DNA of 64,000 nucleotides from Endomicrobiales bacterium (GCA_016930715.1 JAFGGC010000011.1:1-64000); one strand, 5' to 3'. Positions 27,879-38,305 are shown, numbered from the stretch's first letter. A program made the numbers and translations. The notes: generated from the letters alone by a model not told the origin.

Positions 27879-30512
27879 TTACGACACTATCTCTTCTATC
27901 CTTGAAAGAGCCGTATCTATCTTTGAGGCGTCTTTTCCCCCGCCCTGGGCGAAGTCCGGTTTTCCGCCGCCAGAACCGCCTATGATGCCGGCGAAATTCT
28001 TGGCTATCCTGCCGGCGTTGAAGCCGGATTTTACCTTGTCGTCGGACACCGAGGCGACGAAGGATATCTTGCCGTCCTGTTCCGAGACCAGAAGTATCAC
28101 GCCTGAGCCGAGTTTCCGCTGCAAATTGTCAGAAAGCTCGCGGAGCGACCTGGGGTCCACGTCCTTGAGACGGCCCGAAACGACCTTCGTGCCGTTCAGG
28201 TTTCTTGCCGAGGAGATCAGGTCGTCAGCCCCTCCGCTCGCCAGTTTCATCTTGAGCTTTTCTATTTCCTTTTCGCTTTCTTTAAGCGCAGCGAGCAGTT
28301 TTTCGGTCTTTGCAACGAGCTCATCGTCCGAAGTGTTGAACCTGGAGGAAATGTCGGCCAGGATGTTGTCCCTTGCTTCTATGTAATTCTCGGCGGCTTC
28401 CCCTGCCACGGCTTCTATCCTTCTCGTCCCGGACGAGATAGAGGACTCCGACGTTATCTTGAAAAACCCGATGTCGCCGGTATTTGCGACGTGGGTTCCT
28501 CCGCATAGCTCCATCGAAAAGGGTTTAGGGTCCTTTTCATCCGCAACCGTTACTGTCCTCACGGTATTTTCGTATTTCTCTCCGAAGAGGGCCATCGCGC
28601 CGGCCTTCTTGGCTTCGTCGAGATTCATTTTCTTTATGCAGACCGGGAAATTCCTCCTCACGGCTTCGTTGACCATTTTTTCGGCGCTTTTTACCTGGTC
28701 GAGGGTCATCGCCGAAATGTGAGTGAAATCGAACCTGAAGTAATCCGGCGTCACGAGCGAGCCCGCCTGGGTCACGTGGGTCCCGAGTATCTCCCTTAGT
28801 GCCTTGTGGAGGAGGTGGGTGGCCGTGTGGTGCCTCATTATTTTGCGCCTTCTTTCGGAATCCACGCTGGCGGTGATTTTCATGCCTGTTTTGAGCGCCT
28901 GCCTGACGTTCTTTATTTTGTGCACGATGAGCCCGCCCGCGGGTTTTTGCACGTCCGCAACGTCGGCCGCTGGGCGGCCTCCTGTTTTTAAGGTTCCGGT
29001 GTCGGTTACCTGACCGCCGGACTCCGGATAGAAAGGGGTTGATTCAAGAACCACCTCTCCCTCTTCGCCCGGTTTCAGTTCGTCGGTCTTGGACGAGCCT
29101 TTAACGAGAGCGGCTATCTTTGACTCGAGTTCGGCATTGCCGTATCCCTCAAAACGCGTGTCGCCGAGCTCCTTGTTAAGCTTTGAATAAAAGGCCATGT
29201 CTTTTTCTCCCGAACCGCTCCAGGAAGCGCGGGACCTTTCCTGCGCGCGCTTCTGCGCCGCGGCGAAACCTTTTTCGTCTATCGAAACGCCTTTTTCGGC
29301 GGCTATTTCCTTGGTGAGGTCCGGCGGAAAACCGTACGTGTCGTAAAGCTTGAAAACCTCTTCGCCGGGTATGACTGATCCCGTTTTTTTGGCTCCGGAG
29401 CCGTACTTCGCCATTAGTTCGTCGAGCATCCTGGTCCCGTTTTCGAGCGTCGAAAGGAAGTTTTCCTCCTCCATTTTCGCTATTGAGGCGATGTTCTCGC
29501 GCCTCTCCGCCAGCTCGGGGTACGCGCCTTTCATTACGGCGGCTACCTCGGCTGTCATCCTGTAGAGGAACGGTTCCTTGAAACCGAACATCCTTCCCTG
29601 GCGCAGCGCCCTTCTCAATATCCTTCTCAAGACGTACCCCCGGCCTTCGTTCGAAGGCAGGACTCCGTCGCATATCAGAAAGGCTATCGCGCGAGAATGA
29701 TCGGCCATCATCCTGAGCTTCGATTCCCTGCCTTTCAAGCCGACGTTGAGTATCTCCGACAGTTTTTTAATGAGCGGCAAGAACAGGTCGGTCTCGAAAA
29801 CGTTTGATTTGCCGTTTGCCGCCGCCACGAGGCGCTCAAGCCCCATCCCCGTGTCTATGTTCTTCCTCGGCAGGGGCTTGAGGGACCCGTCCGCCTGCCT
29901 GTCGAACTGAGTGAAAACTAGGTTCCAGACCTCAAGGTACCTGTCGCAATCGCAGTCCGGGCCGCAGGTCGGTTTCCTGCACCCCGCCTCCGCGCCCAGG
30001 TCCATCAGTATTTCCGAGCAGGGCCCGCACGGGCCCGTTGGCCCCATGTTCCAGAAGTTCGAGTCTTCACCCATCCTGTGTATCTTTTTTACGGGCACTA
30101 TTTTCTTCCATATGTCGAAGGCCTCGTCGTCGTCCCTGTAAACGGTCGCCACGAGCTTTTCTTCCGGGATACCGAGCTTTTTCGTCAGGAATTCCCACCC
30201 CCAGGCTATGGCTTCTTTCTTGAAGTAATCGCCGAAAGAAAAATTTCCGAGCATCTCGAAAAAAGTGAGATGGCGGTTTGTATAGCCGACTTTTTCTATG
30301 TCGGAGGTCCTGAAGGATTTCTGACTGCTGGCGGCTCTGGTGAACTTGTCCTTGCTCTGGCCGAGGAAGTGCTGTTTGAACTGGACCATTCCGGCGGACG
30401 TGAAAAGAAGTGTCGGGTCGCCGGAAGGTATAAGGGAATCCGATTTAACTATCTCGTGGCCTTCTGCCCCGAAGAATTCAAGGAATTGCGTGCGTATTTT
30501 GTCCGAGTTCAT
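27879..30512 (-). CDS. alaS: Alanyl-tRNA synthetase
   Basis: FLEFFGAEGHEIVKSDSLIPSGDPTLLFTSAGMVQFK; HHTATHLLHKALREILGTHV; ELCGGTHVANTGDIG. Confidence 0.97.
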   Translation of the reverse strand: MNSDKIRTQFLEFFGAEGHEIVKSDSLIPSGDPTLLFTSAGMVQFKQHFLGQSKDKFTRAASSQKSFRTSDIEKVGYTNRHLTFFEMLGNFSFGDYFKKEAIAWGWEFLTKKLGIPEEKLVATVYRDDDEAFDIWKKIVPVKKIHRMGEDSNFWNMGPTGPCGPCSEILMDLGAEAGCRKPTCGPDCDCDRYLEVWNLVFTQFDRQADGSLKPLPRKNIDTGMGLERLVAAANGKSNVFETDLFLPLIKKLSEILNVGLKGRESKLRMMADHSRAIAFLICDGVLPSNEGRGYVLRRILRRALRQGRMFGFKEPFLYRMTAEVAAVMKGAYPELAERRENIASIAKMEEENFLSTLENGTRMLDELMAKYGSGAKKTGSVIPGEEVFKLYDTYGFPPDLTKEIAAEKGVSIDEKGFAAAQKRAQERSRASWSGSGEKDMAFYSKLNKELGDTRFEGYGNAELESKIAALVKGSSKTDELKPGEEGEVVLESTPFYPESGGQVTDTGTLKTGGRPAADVADVQKPAGGLIVHKIKNVRQALKTGMKITASVDSERRRKIMRHHTATHLLHKALREILGTHVTQAGSLVTPDYFRFDFTHISAMTLDQVKSAEKMVNEAVRRNFPVCIKKMNLDEAKKAGAMALFGEKYENTVRTVTVADEKDPKPFSMELCGGTHVANTGDIGFFKITSESSISSGTRRIEAVAGEAAENYIEARDNILADISSRFNTSDDELVAKTEKLLAALKESEKEIEKLKMKLASGGADDLISSARNLNGTKVVSGRLKDVDPRSLRELSDNLQRKLGSGVILLVSEQDGKISFVASVSDDKVKSGFNAGRIAKNFAGIIGGSGGGKPDFAQGGGKDASKIDTALSRIEEIVS

Positions 30513-30554
30513 TTCAATGGGATTTTACCAAAAAAATGTTGTTAAATCAAATAG

Positions 30555-30576
30555 AAAAGCCCGCCTGCAGGCGGGC
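30555..30576 (-). terminator. Candidate intrinsic terminator (18-bp palindrome then TTTT)
   Basis: gcccgcctgcaggcgggc at 30559-30576, followed on minus strand by TTTTCTATTT. Confidence 0.55.
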
Positions 30577-30608
30577 AAAAGGGCAGAACTGAAAGAATTT
30601 TTGACGCG

Positions 30609-31088
30609 CTATTTCCTTATCTTTGAATTTCTTTTTTTAAGGGGTTTTTTACTGCGGGTTTTTTTCGGTTCCCTGCTGAGTATGTCCAAGTATTGTTCCC
30701 TTTGCTCTTTAGTGAGAAGAGCCATGTTCTTCTCATTGGCTTCCTCCCTGCATCGGGACAGTTTCCTTGCCAGGTTCGATATCTCGTTCATATGTTTTCT
30801 GGCCGCGGTTTTGCCCCCCTTTTTCTTTTTAAGGGCCGTTTTTTGGATGGCCCTGGCTGATGCCATTTCTTTCTGTATTTCGGCGCATTTCCTCTTGTAT
30901 TCCTCTATGTTTTCGGATATTTTCGCGGTCTGCTCTTTGTCGAGGCGGAGCTCCTTGCCGTAATCGAGGATTTTCTCGCAGGGAGTGATGCTCGTCCTTG
31001 ATATCTTCAGTTTTTTGGGCGGAGCCGCCTTGACGTGCGGGAAAGCGAAAGGCAGAAGGAATAGAACCACTAAAAGTGTTTTTTTCAT
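30609..31088 (-). CDS. Exported Spy/CpxP-like helical protein
   Basis: Signal peptide then KELRLDKEQTAKISENIEEYKRKCAEIQKEM...LTKEQREQYLDIL. Confidence 0.55.
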   Translation of the reverse strand: MKKTLLVVLFLLPFAFPHVKAAPPKKLKISRTSITPCEKILDYGKELRLDKEQTAKISENIEEYKRKCAEIQKEMASARAIQKTALKKKKGGKTAARKHMNEISNLARKLSRCREEANEKNMALLTKEQREQYLDILSREPKKTRSKKPLKKRNSKIRK

Positions 31089-31129
31089 TTTGTCATACCC
31101 CCTTACTGTTTCTAAAAGGAGCCTGTTTG

Positions 31130-31981
31130 TTAATTATAAAATATTCGGGCTTTAAGTTCAAGCTTTTCAAGCGCTCTGTGGGCCATGTACGAGCTTCTCA
31201 CGAACGGCCCGCTTTCGCAGTGCGCGAAGCCCCTGGACAGGGCCTGCTCCCTGTACTCTTCGAATTCATTTTCATCAAGATACCTTTTTACCGGAACGCT
31301 GCGCTTCGAAGGCTGAAGATACTGACCTATCGTCAGTATGCTGCAGCCGGCTTCGATCAGGTCGTCCATTAACCCGAGAACGCCGTCCTTTTGCTCACCC
31401 AGGCCCAGCATGATCCCCGATTTGGTTAAAAGGTTTTCACTGCCCGCCGACCGTATGAGCTCAAGCGACCTGCCGTAGTCGGCCCCGGACCTGACAGAAC
31501 CGTAAAGCCCGCGGACGGTCTCCAGGTTATGGGACAGGACCGAAGGTCTTGACGAAAAAACGGTTTTCCAGGCGTTCCTGTCGCCCCTGAAGTCCGGAAC
31601 GAGAGTTTCAAGGAGTATCCCAGGGTTTTGTCGCCTTATTTCCGCAGCCGTCGCGGCAAAGTGAGCCGCGCCGCCGTCCGGAAGATCGTCTCTCGTCACG
31701 GAAGTAACGACCGCGTATTTTAAGTTCATTTCCTTTATGGCCTCGGCTACTTTGAATGGTTCGGACGGGTCCAGAGGGACTGGCGTGCCGTTTTTGACGG
31801 CGCAAAAACCGCATCCCCGCGTGCAGGAATCGCCGAGTATCAGGAAAGTCGCGTTGCCCCTCGCAAAACATTCCCCAATGTTCGGGCACCTGGCGCTTTC
31901 GCAGATCGTGTTCAGCGAGGACCTGCGGAACCTGTTCAGCACGCCGGATATGTCGGCAAGATTTACGTGTTTTTTCTTCAT
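31130..31981 (-). CDS. lipA: Lipoyl synthase
   Basis: CESARCPNIGECF and SCTRGCGFC double Fe-S motifs. Confidence 0.96.
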   Translation of the reverse strand: MKKKHVNLADISGVLNRFRRSSLNTICESARCPNIGECFARGNATFLILGDSCTRGCGFCAVKNGTPVPLDPSEPFKVAEAIKEMNLKYAVVTSVTRDDLPDGGAAHFAATAAEIRRQNPGILLETLVPDFRGDRNAWKTVFSSRPSVLSHNLETVRGLYGSVRSGADYGRSLELIRSAGSENLLTKSGIMLGLGEQKDGVLGLMDDLIEAGCSILTIGQYLQPSKRSVPVKRYLDENEFEEYREQALSRGFAHCESGPFVRSSYMAHRALEKLELKARIFYN

Positions 31982-33741
31982 AATTCAAGTTGGCGCTCAA
32001 GCTTTTTGAGCGGAAACGTGTTGAACACGTCACGCGCCTCAAGCCAGCCCCGCCTGGCTACGCCGAGTCCGAACCTCATGTAGCCGAGCTGCCGCGCCGC
32101 GTGGGCGTCGGTGCCTATGGCGAGCGTTATGCCCATCTCCTTGGCCTTGCGGCAGTAAACGTCTGCAAGGTCGAGGCGCTCCGGGTAGGCGTTGATTTCG
32201 AGCATTTTTCCTTCCTCTTTGGCGGTTTTGAGGACTTCCTCCATGTTTATCGCGTAGGCGTCCCTTTTGCCGATAAGCCTGCCGGTGGGATGCCCCAGGC
32301 AGTCGACGTTGGGATTGCGTAGGGCCTTAACGGCCCTTTCCGTGATCTGCTTTTCGGACTGCTTGAAACCAGAATGAATCGAGGCTATGACAAAATCGAG
32401 TTTTTCGAGTATGTCGTCAGGGTAATCGAGCGAGCCGTCGTTGAGTATGTCCGATTCGGTGCCGCAGAGCACCCTGACCCCGCGGCCGGCGGCGTTGATT
32501 CTTTTTACCTCTTCGATTTTTTTTAGAAGCCTATCGACGCTGAGGCCGTTGGCAACCCTTAGGCTTTTCGAGTGGTCGGTCACTATTATCCATTCATATC
32601 CCGTTTTTTCGGCGGCCTCGGCGATTTCGGTTATGGAGTCCGAACCGTCGCTGTACGATGAATGGACGTGGCAGTCGCCCTTTATGTCCCTGTTCTCAAC
32701 TAGCTTCGGCATATCGCCTTTCAAGGCGGCTTCTATCTCGCCCCTGTTTTCCCTCAGCTCCGGCGGGATGTACGAAAGACCCAGCGCGGAGTAGACTTCC
32801 TTCTCGGTTTTTGAAGCTACGGGTTTCTTCGCGTCCGATATCCTGAAGACCCCGTATTCATTGACGGTCATTTTCTTCCGTTTGGCGAGCGTTCTCAACG
32901 CCACGTTGTGGTCTTTCGAGCCGGTGAAATACTGCAGTGCCGCGCCGAAGCTCGAGTCATCGACCACCCGTAGATCCGCCTGTATGCCTTCGGGCGTGAG
33001 GGCGCTGGCCTTAGTCTCGCCGCGGGCGAGTATTTTTTTGAAATTATCCGAATCAAGGAACGCGTTTATCGCCTTTCTCTCCGAACCTTTTCTCACCGAG
33101 CAAAGGATATCGACGTCGCCGACCGTTTCCTTCATTCGCCTGAGCGAGCCGGCCGGTTCCATTCGCAGGACCGCGCCGGTGGCGTTCAGCCTGCCCGTTA
33201 TACCGTCAGCAATAGCCGAGGCCTCGTCAAGAAGCATCCTGCCGGCCGAGCGTTCAAGAAGCCCTATGCCTTCGATTATGTTATTTTCAGTCTTTTCGCC
33301 GAAACCCTTGATGCTCCTCAATTTCTTTTTTTCTACCGCTTTCTTGAGGTCCGTTATGTCGCTGATGTTGAGCTTGTCGCGAAGTAGACTGGCCTTCTTC
33401 GGCCCGAGCCCCTGCACGGACATCACTTCAAGAAAACCTTTCGGGAATTCCTTTTTTAATTCGTCGAGGTAGGATATCCTGCCGTTTTTGAGGTATTCTT
33501 CTATCTTTTCGGCTATTCCGCGGCCTATTCCCGGTATTTCAGTGAGTTTTTTTTCGGAGGCGATGCGCTCAATCGGTTCGGTGAGGGACTCTAAAATCCG
33601 GCTTGCCATCTCATAAGCGCGTATCTTGAACTTGTTGTCGTTCTTGACTGAAAGGAGTTCGGATATTTCATAAAGGCTGGCGGCTACTTCTCTGTTCTTC
33701 ATAATAATAAAACGATTACACGGATTGAACTGCTTGATCAC
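31978..33741 (-). CDS. polX: DNA polymerase/3'-5' exonuclease PolX (family X polymerase + PHP)
   Basis: HhH region, AGSLRRMKETVGDVDILC, C-terminal PHP GDCHVHSSYSDGSDSI...VTDHS. Confidence 0.93.
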   Translation of the reverse strand: MIKQFNPCNRFIIMKNREVAASLYEISELLSVKNDNKFKIRAYEMASRILESLTEPIERIASEKKLTEIPGIGRGIAEKIEEYLKNGRISYLDELKKEFPKGFLEVMSVQGLGPKKASLLRDKLNISDITDLKKAVEKKKLRSIKGFGEKTENNIIEGIGLLERSAGRMLLDEASAIADGITGRLNATGAVLRMEPAGSLRRMKETVGDVDILCSVRKGSERKAINAFLDSDNFKKILARGETKASALTPEGIQADLRVVDDSSFGAALQYFTGSKDHNVALRTLAKRKKMTVNEYGVFRISDAKKPVASKTEKEVYSALGLSYIPPELRENRGEIEAALKGDMPKLVENRDIKGDCHVHSSYSDGSDSITEIAEAAEKTGYEWIIVTDHSKSLRVANGLSVDRLLKKIEEVKRINAAGRGVRVLCGTESDILNDGSLDYPDDILEKLDFVIASIHSGFKQSEKQITERAVKALRNPNVDCLGHPTGRLIGKRDAYAINMEEVLKTAKEEGKMLEINAYPERLDLADVYCRKAKEMGITLAIGTDAHAARQLGYMRFGLGVARRGWLEARDVFNTFPLKKLERQLEL

Positions 33742-33825
33742 ACTGATTAATACAACGTCATTTATTATTGATTTCTTGGCCTGAAATCCGTGAAATCGCT
33801 TTTAAAATCCTCGTAATCTGCAGTT

Positions 33826-35397
33826 TTAATGCCTGAAGTGCCTCATGCTGGTGAACACCATTGCTATCCCGTTGGCGTCGGCCGCTTCTATCGACTCCTT
33901 GTCCCTTATGGAGCCGCCCGGCTGGATTATGGCTTTGACGCCGAGTTTCGCCGCCTCATTGACTACGTCCGGAAACGGGAAGAACGCGTCCGAAGCGAGC
34001 ACAAGCGGAAGCCTGAGGGTGTCTTCGGAGAATTTAGCCTCGGACATTTTCTGTGAGGCGATCTTTAGGGCGTCTATCCTGCTCATCTGGCCGGCGCCGA
34101 CTCCCGCGGTCTGGGTGCCGCGGGCCAGTATTATGGCGTTGGACTTGACGTTCTTGCAGACCTTCATAGCGAATTCAAGCGATTCTCTTAAGCTCTCGTC
34201 CGGGACCGCCTTCGTGACCGGCCTCATCTCCTCGAGAAGCTTCAGGTCCTTGTCCTGGACGAGCATACCGCCGGATATCATCCTTAATTCCGCTATCTCA
34301 TCCTCGCCCGGCCTGTATTTTGCTATATGCGGAAGTTCAAGAAGCCTCATGTTCTTTTTTGCGGCGAATATGTCCATCGCGCCCTGGGCATAGGACGGAG
34401 ACACCAAGCATTCGGTGAATACCTTGACTATCTCGGACGCCAGTTTTTCGTCCACTTCCCTGTTTACCGATATGACGCCGCCGTAGGCGCTCACCGGGTC
34501 GCAAGCGAGCGCTTTCAAGTAGGCCTCTTTCAGGTCGGCTCCCTCGGCGCAGCCGCAGGGATTGTTGTGTTTCATAATCACGCACGCCGGCCTTTCGAAC
34601 TCAAGAACAAGATTGAGCGCCGAATCCATGTCGAGGTAGTTGTTGTAGGACAGCTCTTTCCCTTGTTTTTGCCCGGCCTGCACGATTTTCGGCCTTGAAT
34701 CGTGGCTCGGGGTAGCGTAAAGCGCGGCTCCCTGGTGCGGGTTTTCGCCGTAGCGCAGGCTAGCGGTCCTTGACATCGCGAGGGAGAACTGCGACGGAAA
34801 TTTTTCGCGGCTCAGGTAGCCAGAGATCACCGAATCGTAGTATGCGGTATGCCTGAAGGCTTTCGCAGCAAGCTCGGCCCTGAATTCGTACGGCACGTCC
34901 CCTGATTTCAGCGCGGCGGTAACTTTTTTATAGTCCGAAGAGTCGCAGACGACAAGCACGTCGTTGAAATTCTTCGCGGCCGCCCTGATGAGGGCCACGC
35001 CGCCTATGTCGATGTTCTCGATTACGTCTTCGTGCACTTTTCCGCCCTTCGTTTTGGCGTGTTTTTCGGCGGTTTTCTCGAAAGGGTAAAGGTTCACCGC
35101 AACGATGTCTATCGGTTCTATGCCGTGCTTTTTTAATTCCTCTTCGTGATCCTTGTTGTCCCTGACCGAAAGTATCCCGCCGTGGACCTTGGGGTTCAGC
35201 GTTTTGACACGTCCGTCGAGTATTTCCGGAAATCCGGTAATCTCGGATATTTCCCTGCAGGGAACTCCGTTTTCCGAAAGCGTCCTTGACGTGCCTCCGC
35301 TGGATACTATCTCTATCCCGAGAGAAGCAAGTTCTTTGGCGAACTCTGTTATTCCGGTTTTGTCCGAAACGCTGATCAATGCCCGTTTTAGTCTCAT
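33826..35397 (-). CDS. purH: Bifunctional AICAR formyltransferase/IMP cyclohydrolase
   Basis: ALISVSDKTGITEFAKELASLGIEIVSSGGT; RYGENPHQGAALY; KHNNPCGCA. Confidence 0.96.
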   Translation of the reverse strand: MRLKRALISVSDKTGITEFAKELASLGIEIVSSGGTSRTLSENGVPCREISEITGFPEILDGRVKTLNPKVHGGILSVRDNKDHEEELKKHGIEPIDIVAVNLYPFEKTAEKHAKTKGGKVHEDVIENIDIGGVALIRAAAKNFNDVLVVCDSSDYKKVTAALKSGDVPYEFRAELAAKAFRHTAYYDSVISGYLSREKFPSQFSLAMSRTASLRYGENPHQGAALYATPSHDSRPKIVQAGQKQGKELSYNNYLDMDSALNLVLEFERPACVIMKHNNPCGCAEGADLKEAYLKALACDPVSAYGGVISVNREVDEKLASEIVKVFTECLVSPSYAQGAMDIFAAKKNMRLLELPHIAKYRPGEDEIAELRMISGGMLVQDKDLKLLEEMRPVTKAVPDESLRESLEFAMKVCKNVKSNAIILARGTQTAGVGAGQMSRIDALKIASQKMSEAKFSEDTLRLPLVLASDAFFPFPDVVNEAAKLGVKAIIQPGGSIRDKESIEAADANGIAMVFTSMRHFRH

Positions 35398-35484
35398 TTG
35401 GAGTCCTTTCGAAATAGGCGCTTTACAGCCCGGGCCGTTATCCGGTCCGGGCAGGGAAAACCGCGGCCATAAAATGCGTTTAAA

Positions 35485-36069
35485 TTACCAGGTTACTAGA
35501 TATGTGCAGGAGTCTTTTCCCTTCTTCCTGCAAGGCTGCGAATCGTCGTGTTTCACGCTTATGCCGATGGAATCGGCCGGCTTGAATTTTTGCGCAACCG
35601 CCTCTATTATCCCTCTGTCGAAATCGCAAGGGTAAGGGTTATTGCAGACCATTTTCGCGGATTTCGGGCCGGTCAGCTCGAATCCATAGTGACCGATGCC
35701 TTCCTTCATCGCGCCGGTCTGCGGGTTGAAAAGGGGCTCATTGCCTATCTTGTGGTTCATGTGGTATGCCACGTCAATCGAAGGAAGCGCCTTCTGAATC
35801 GCGTCTATCTCTTTCGGCCATTGGGCGTTTTCTGGGATTTTCTTGCCTATAAGGAACAGCGTGCTTATGCCGAGCTTTTCGGATATGGTCTTGAAAGCGT
35901 CGAGCCACGCCTGCTGCGAGTACCACTGGCCGGGCTTGGGGTCGTCGATGCCGTTCTTCTTGAGGATCTCCAACGCCTCCTTCTTGAACATCTCCATGCC
36001 GCTGACGATCGAAAGGACGGTTTCGCCGTTCACTTCCGCTTTCTTGTCGAACGCAACAAACATTGCCAT
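35485..36069 (-). CDS. Conserved hypothetical, V4R/HNOB-like C-terminal Cys pattern
   Basis: CNNPYPCDFDRGIIEAVAQKF...HDDSQPCRKKGKDSCTYLVTW. Confidence 0.5.
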   Translation of the reverse strand: MAMFVAFDKKAEVNGETVLSIVSGMEMFKKEALEILKKNGIDDPKPGQWYSQQAWLDAFKTISEKLGISTLFLIGKKIPENAQWPKEIDAIQKALPSIDVAYHMNHKIGNEPLFNPQTGAMKEGIGHYGFELTGPKSAKMVCNNPYPCDFDRGIIEAVAQKFKPADSIGISVKHDDSQPCRKKGKDSCTYLVTW

Positions 36070-36134
36070 AAGCTCCTCCTTTTTCGTTTCCCTCTTTGCC
36101 GAGACTGAATTATATCAAATAACTTCCGGGGTTT

Positions 36135-36776
36135 TCAATCTTCGTCTTCAACCTTCTGGTCAAGTTTTTTCAATATGTTCCTCGCGTCTGTGTAACAGTA
36201 GCCCATTCTCGAGAGAAAAGATATCATTCTTGAATAGCGCTTTCTCTCGTCGTATTTTGCGAGCGATTTGGCCTTTTTTGCCGCTATCCTCATTATGTCT
36301 TCTGAAATGCCGCCGTTCTCCCTTGATGAGGCGATAAGGCCGTTTACTGTGTTCTTGTCGATTCCCTTCTTCCTCAGTTCCGATGCTATGAACAGGCTTC
36401 CCTTCCCTTGTCTTGACCTGTAGCCGAACCAGTCGGCGGAAAATTTAACGTCGTTTACGTAGCCCTGTTCTTTCAGTTTAATCAGGATTCTGTCAACCTG
36501 CGTCCTGGAGTGCCTTTTTCTGAGCAGCGCCTGCCTCAACTCGTGTTCCGAACGCTGGCGCACGCCGAGGAGCCTGTAGGCGTCGTTGAGGGCGTTTATT
36601 GGCTCCTCTTCTTTCAGTATTCCCGAAATCGCGTCCTCGCCTATGCTCGAGCCGGCCGACAGGGAGTGCCTTGCTATGGATATGTTCGATATGCGGAGCG
36701 GTTTTTTAAGACCTTCGAAGCGGACTAGAGAATACTCCTTGTCGTAAAAAACGGGGCTGATCGATTTGACTTTCAT
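36135..36776 (-). CDS. recX: RecX regulatory protein
   Basis: Start set at MKVKSISPVF (36776); AYRLLGVRQRSEHELRQALLRK pattern. Confidence 0.85.
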   Translation of the reverse strand: MKVKSISPVFYDKEYSLVRFEGLKKPLRISNISIARHSLSAGSSIGEDAISGILKEEEPINALNDAYRLLGVRQRSEHELRQALLRKRHSRTQVDRILIKLKEQGYVNDVKFSADWFGYRSRQGKGSLFIASELRKKGIDKNTVNGLIASSRENGGISEDIMRIAAKKAKSLAKYDERKRYSRMISFLSRMGYCYTDARNILKKLDQKVEDED

Positions 36777-37252
36777 ATCTTGACACCCGCCTTCAGTATG
36801 TCCTTTTTCAGAAGCCCGATGTGGGTCCCTTCCCAGAAGACCTTCCTGCAGGAAGGGCATATCGAGAAATCATCGTGGTGTTTGTAAACGTATTCCGGAA
36901 CGCTGTTTTTTACAGTGGCCTTGTCCTCTATTTTGACGAGGGGTATGTTACACTCGCTGCACCGTGTGTGGACGCAATCTTCGTCGATCTTCAGGGAAAG
37001 CTGCTTGACGAGTTGGCTTATCTGTTCGTATATTGAATCCGATTTTACGAAAACCACCTTCCAGGCGCGCTTGGCGCTGATCCTTCTGTTGCGCGTGAGA
37101 AGTATCCGGTTTTCCCTAAGGCTTTCCAGTTCGACTTCCGATTTCGGCTTGTTGGGCAAGTATCGCGCGTCAAAACCCATTATCCTCAGCCACCTGGCAA
37201 GCCTGCCGAGCATCGTATCAACCAAGAACTTCATTTCACCTCTGGGATTCAT
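36773..37252 (-). CDS. Mut7-C RNase domain protein (DUF82-like) with zinc ribbon
   Basis: KFLVDTMLGRLARWLRIMGFDARY; CSECN...CPSCRKVFWEGTH. Confidence 0.85.
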   Translation of the reverse strand: MNPRGEMKFLVDTMLGRLARWLRIMGFDARYLPNKPKSEVELESLRENRILLTRNRRISAKRAWKVVFVKSDSIYEQISQLVKQLSLKIDEDCVHTRCSECNIPLVKIEDKATVKNSVPEYVYKHHDDFSICPSCRKVFWEGTHIGLLKKDILKAGVKI

Positions 37253-37261
37253 TCGGCTCCC

Positions 37262-38305
37262 CTAAAACTCCGTTATCCTGTACTGCCTGGTTCCGAGCCC
37301 GAGTTTCTGGGCGTATTCCAGCTGAACGTTCCAGTCAATATGAGGGAATATTTTTTTCCAGAAATCCGAACCGTAGACTTCGTTGACCTTGTCGGCTCCG
37401 GCCTGGTCCAGCGCGACGGGGTCCGAGGCGGCCATTACGCCGATGTCCCTGACGAGCGGTGCCCCCTTAGTTGGATAGCAGTCGCAGTACTGCGTTATGT
37501 GGTTCAGGAAATTTATGCCGAAATGCTTTTTGCCTTTCAGGACTCCGTACGCGTATTCGACTATTTTTTCCTGGACGGAGCTCACGGCCTCGTCCCACAG
37601 TATGTCGAAAACTCCGAACTTGCAGCTCAAGGTGCATTCGCCGCAGCCGACGCACTTGGACTTGTCCATCTTTATCCTCCTGCCGGAAAGCTCGAGGGCG
37701 CCGGCCGGACACCATTTCACGCAGACCCCGCAGCCCGTGCACTTTTCGGGCGAGACCTTCGGAAGAACGGAATGGTGCATCGCGTATTTTCCGGCTCTCG
37801 TACCGCAGCCCATTCCGGCGTTCTTTATCAGGCCGCCGAAACCGGTAATTTCATGCCCCTTGAAATGGCTCATCAGGAGGATCGAATCGGAATAGTGCAC
37901 GGAGTTGGCGATCGAAACCTTCTTGAAGTGCTTCAGCCCGATTTGGACGTCGTGTCCCGCGTTTCCCCTCAAGCCGTCAGCTATGATGACGGGGCACCCG
38001 CAGGCCCGTATATTGAAACCGTGCTCTTCCGCGACGAGCGCGTGATGATAGGCGTCCGCCCTGTCGCCGACGTATATGGTGTTGGCGTCCGTCAGGAAAG
38101 GAAACGCGCCTTGCTCCTTTATCCGCTTTGCGAGCGGCGCGACAAAAGAAGGTTTTATGAAACCCTTGTTCCCCTTTTCGCCGAAATGTATTTTCAGGGC
38201 AACCAGTTCCTTCTTTGAAACGATTTTTTCAATGCCGACCCCGTCAAGCCATTCATCGTACTGCGATATTTTTTCCCACGGCAGATAGAATACTTCGCTT
38301 TTCAT
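37262..38305 (-). CDS. DUF362 domain protein with two 4Fe-4S clusters
   Basis: CTGCGVCVKWCP and CVGCGECTLSC. Confidence 0.88.
   Translation of the reverse strand: MKSEVFYLPWEKISQYDEWLDGVGIEKIVSKKELVALKIHFGEKGNKGFIKPSFVAPLAKRIKEQGAFPFLTDANTIYVGDRADAYHHALVAEEHGFNIRACGCPVIIADGLRGNAGHDVQIGLKHFKKVSIANSVHYSDSILLMSHFKGHEITGFGGLIKNAGMGCGTRAGKYAMHHSVLPKVSPEKCTGCGVCVKWCPAGALELSGRRIKMDKSKCVGCGECTLSCKFGVFDILWDEAVSSVQEKIVEYAYGVLKGKKHFGINFLNHITQYCDCYPTKGAPLVRDIGVMAASDPVALDQAGADKVNEVYGSDFWKKIFPHIDWNVQLEYAQKLGLGTRQYRITEF

Noticed and set aside
27757-28386. 209-aa plus-strand ORF
   Set aside because: Begins in antisense tRNA-Arg and continues antisense to alaS.
31978-33741. PHP domain of PolX as a possible second novel phosphoesterase
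   Set aside because: PolX-PHP is a well-known bacterial architecture.
35430-35460. GC-rich hairpin (cccgggccgttatccggtccgggc) upstream of purH as a terminator
   Set aside because: No T tract on the minus strand after the stem; kept only as an unassigned hairpin.
37340-38218. 292-aa plus-strand ORF
   Set aside because: Antisense to the Fe-S DUF362 gene 37262..38305.
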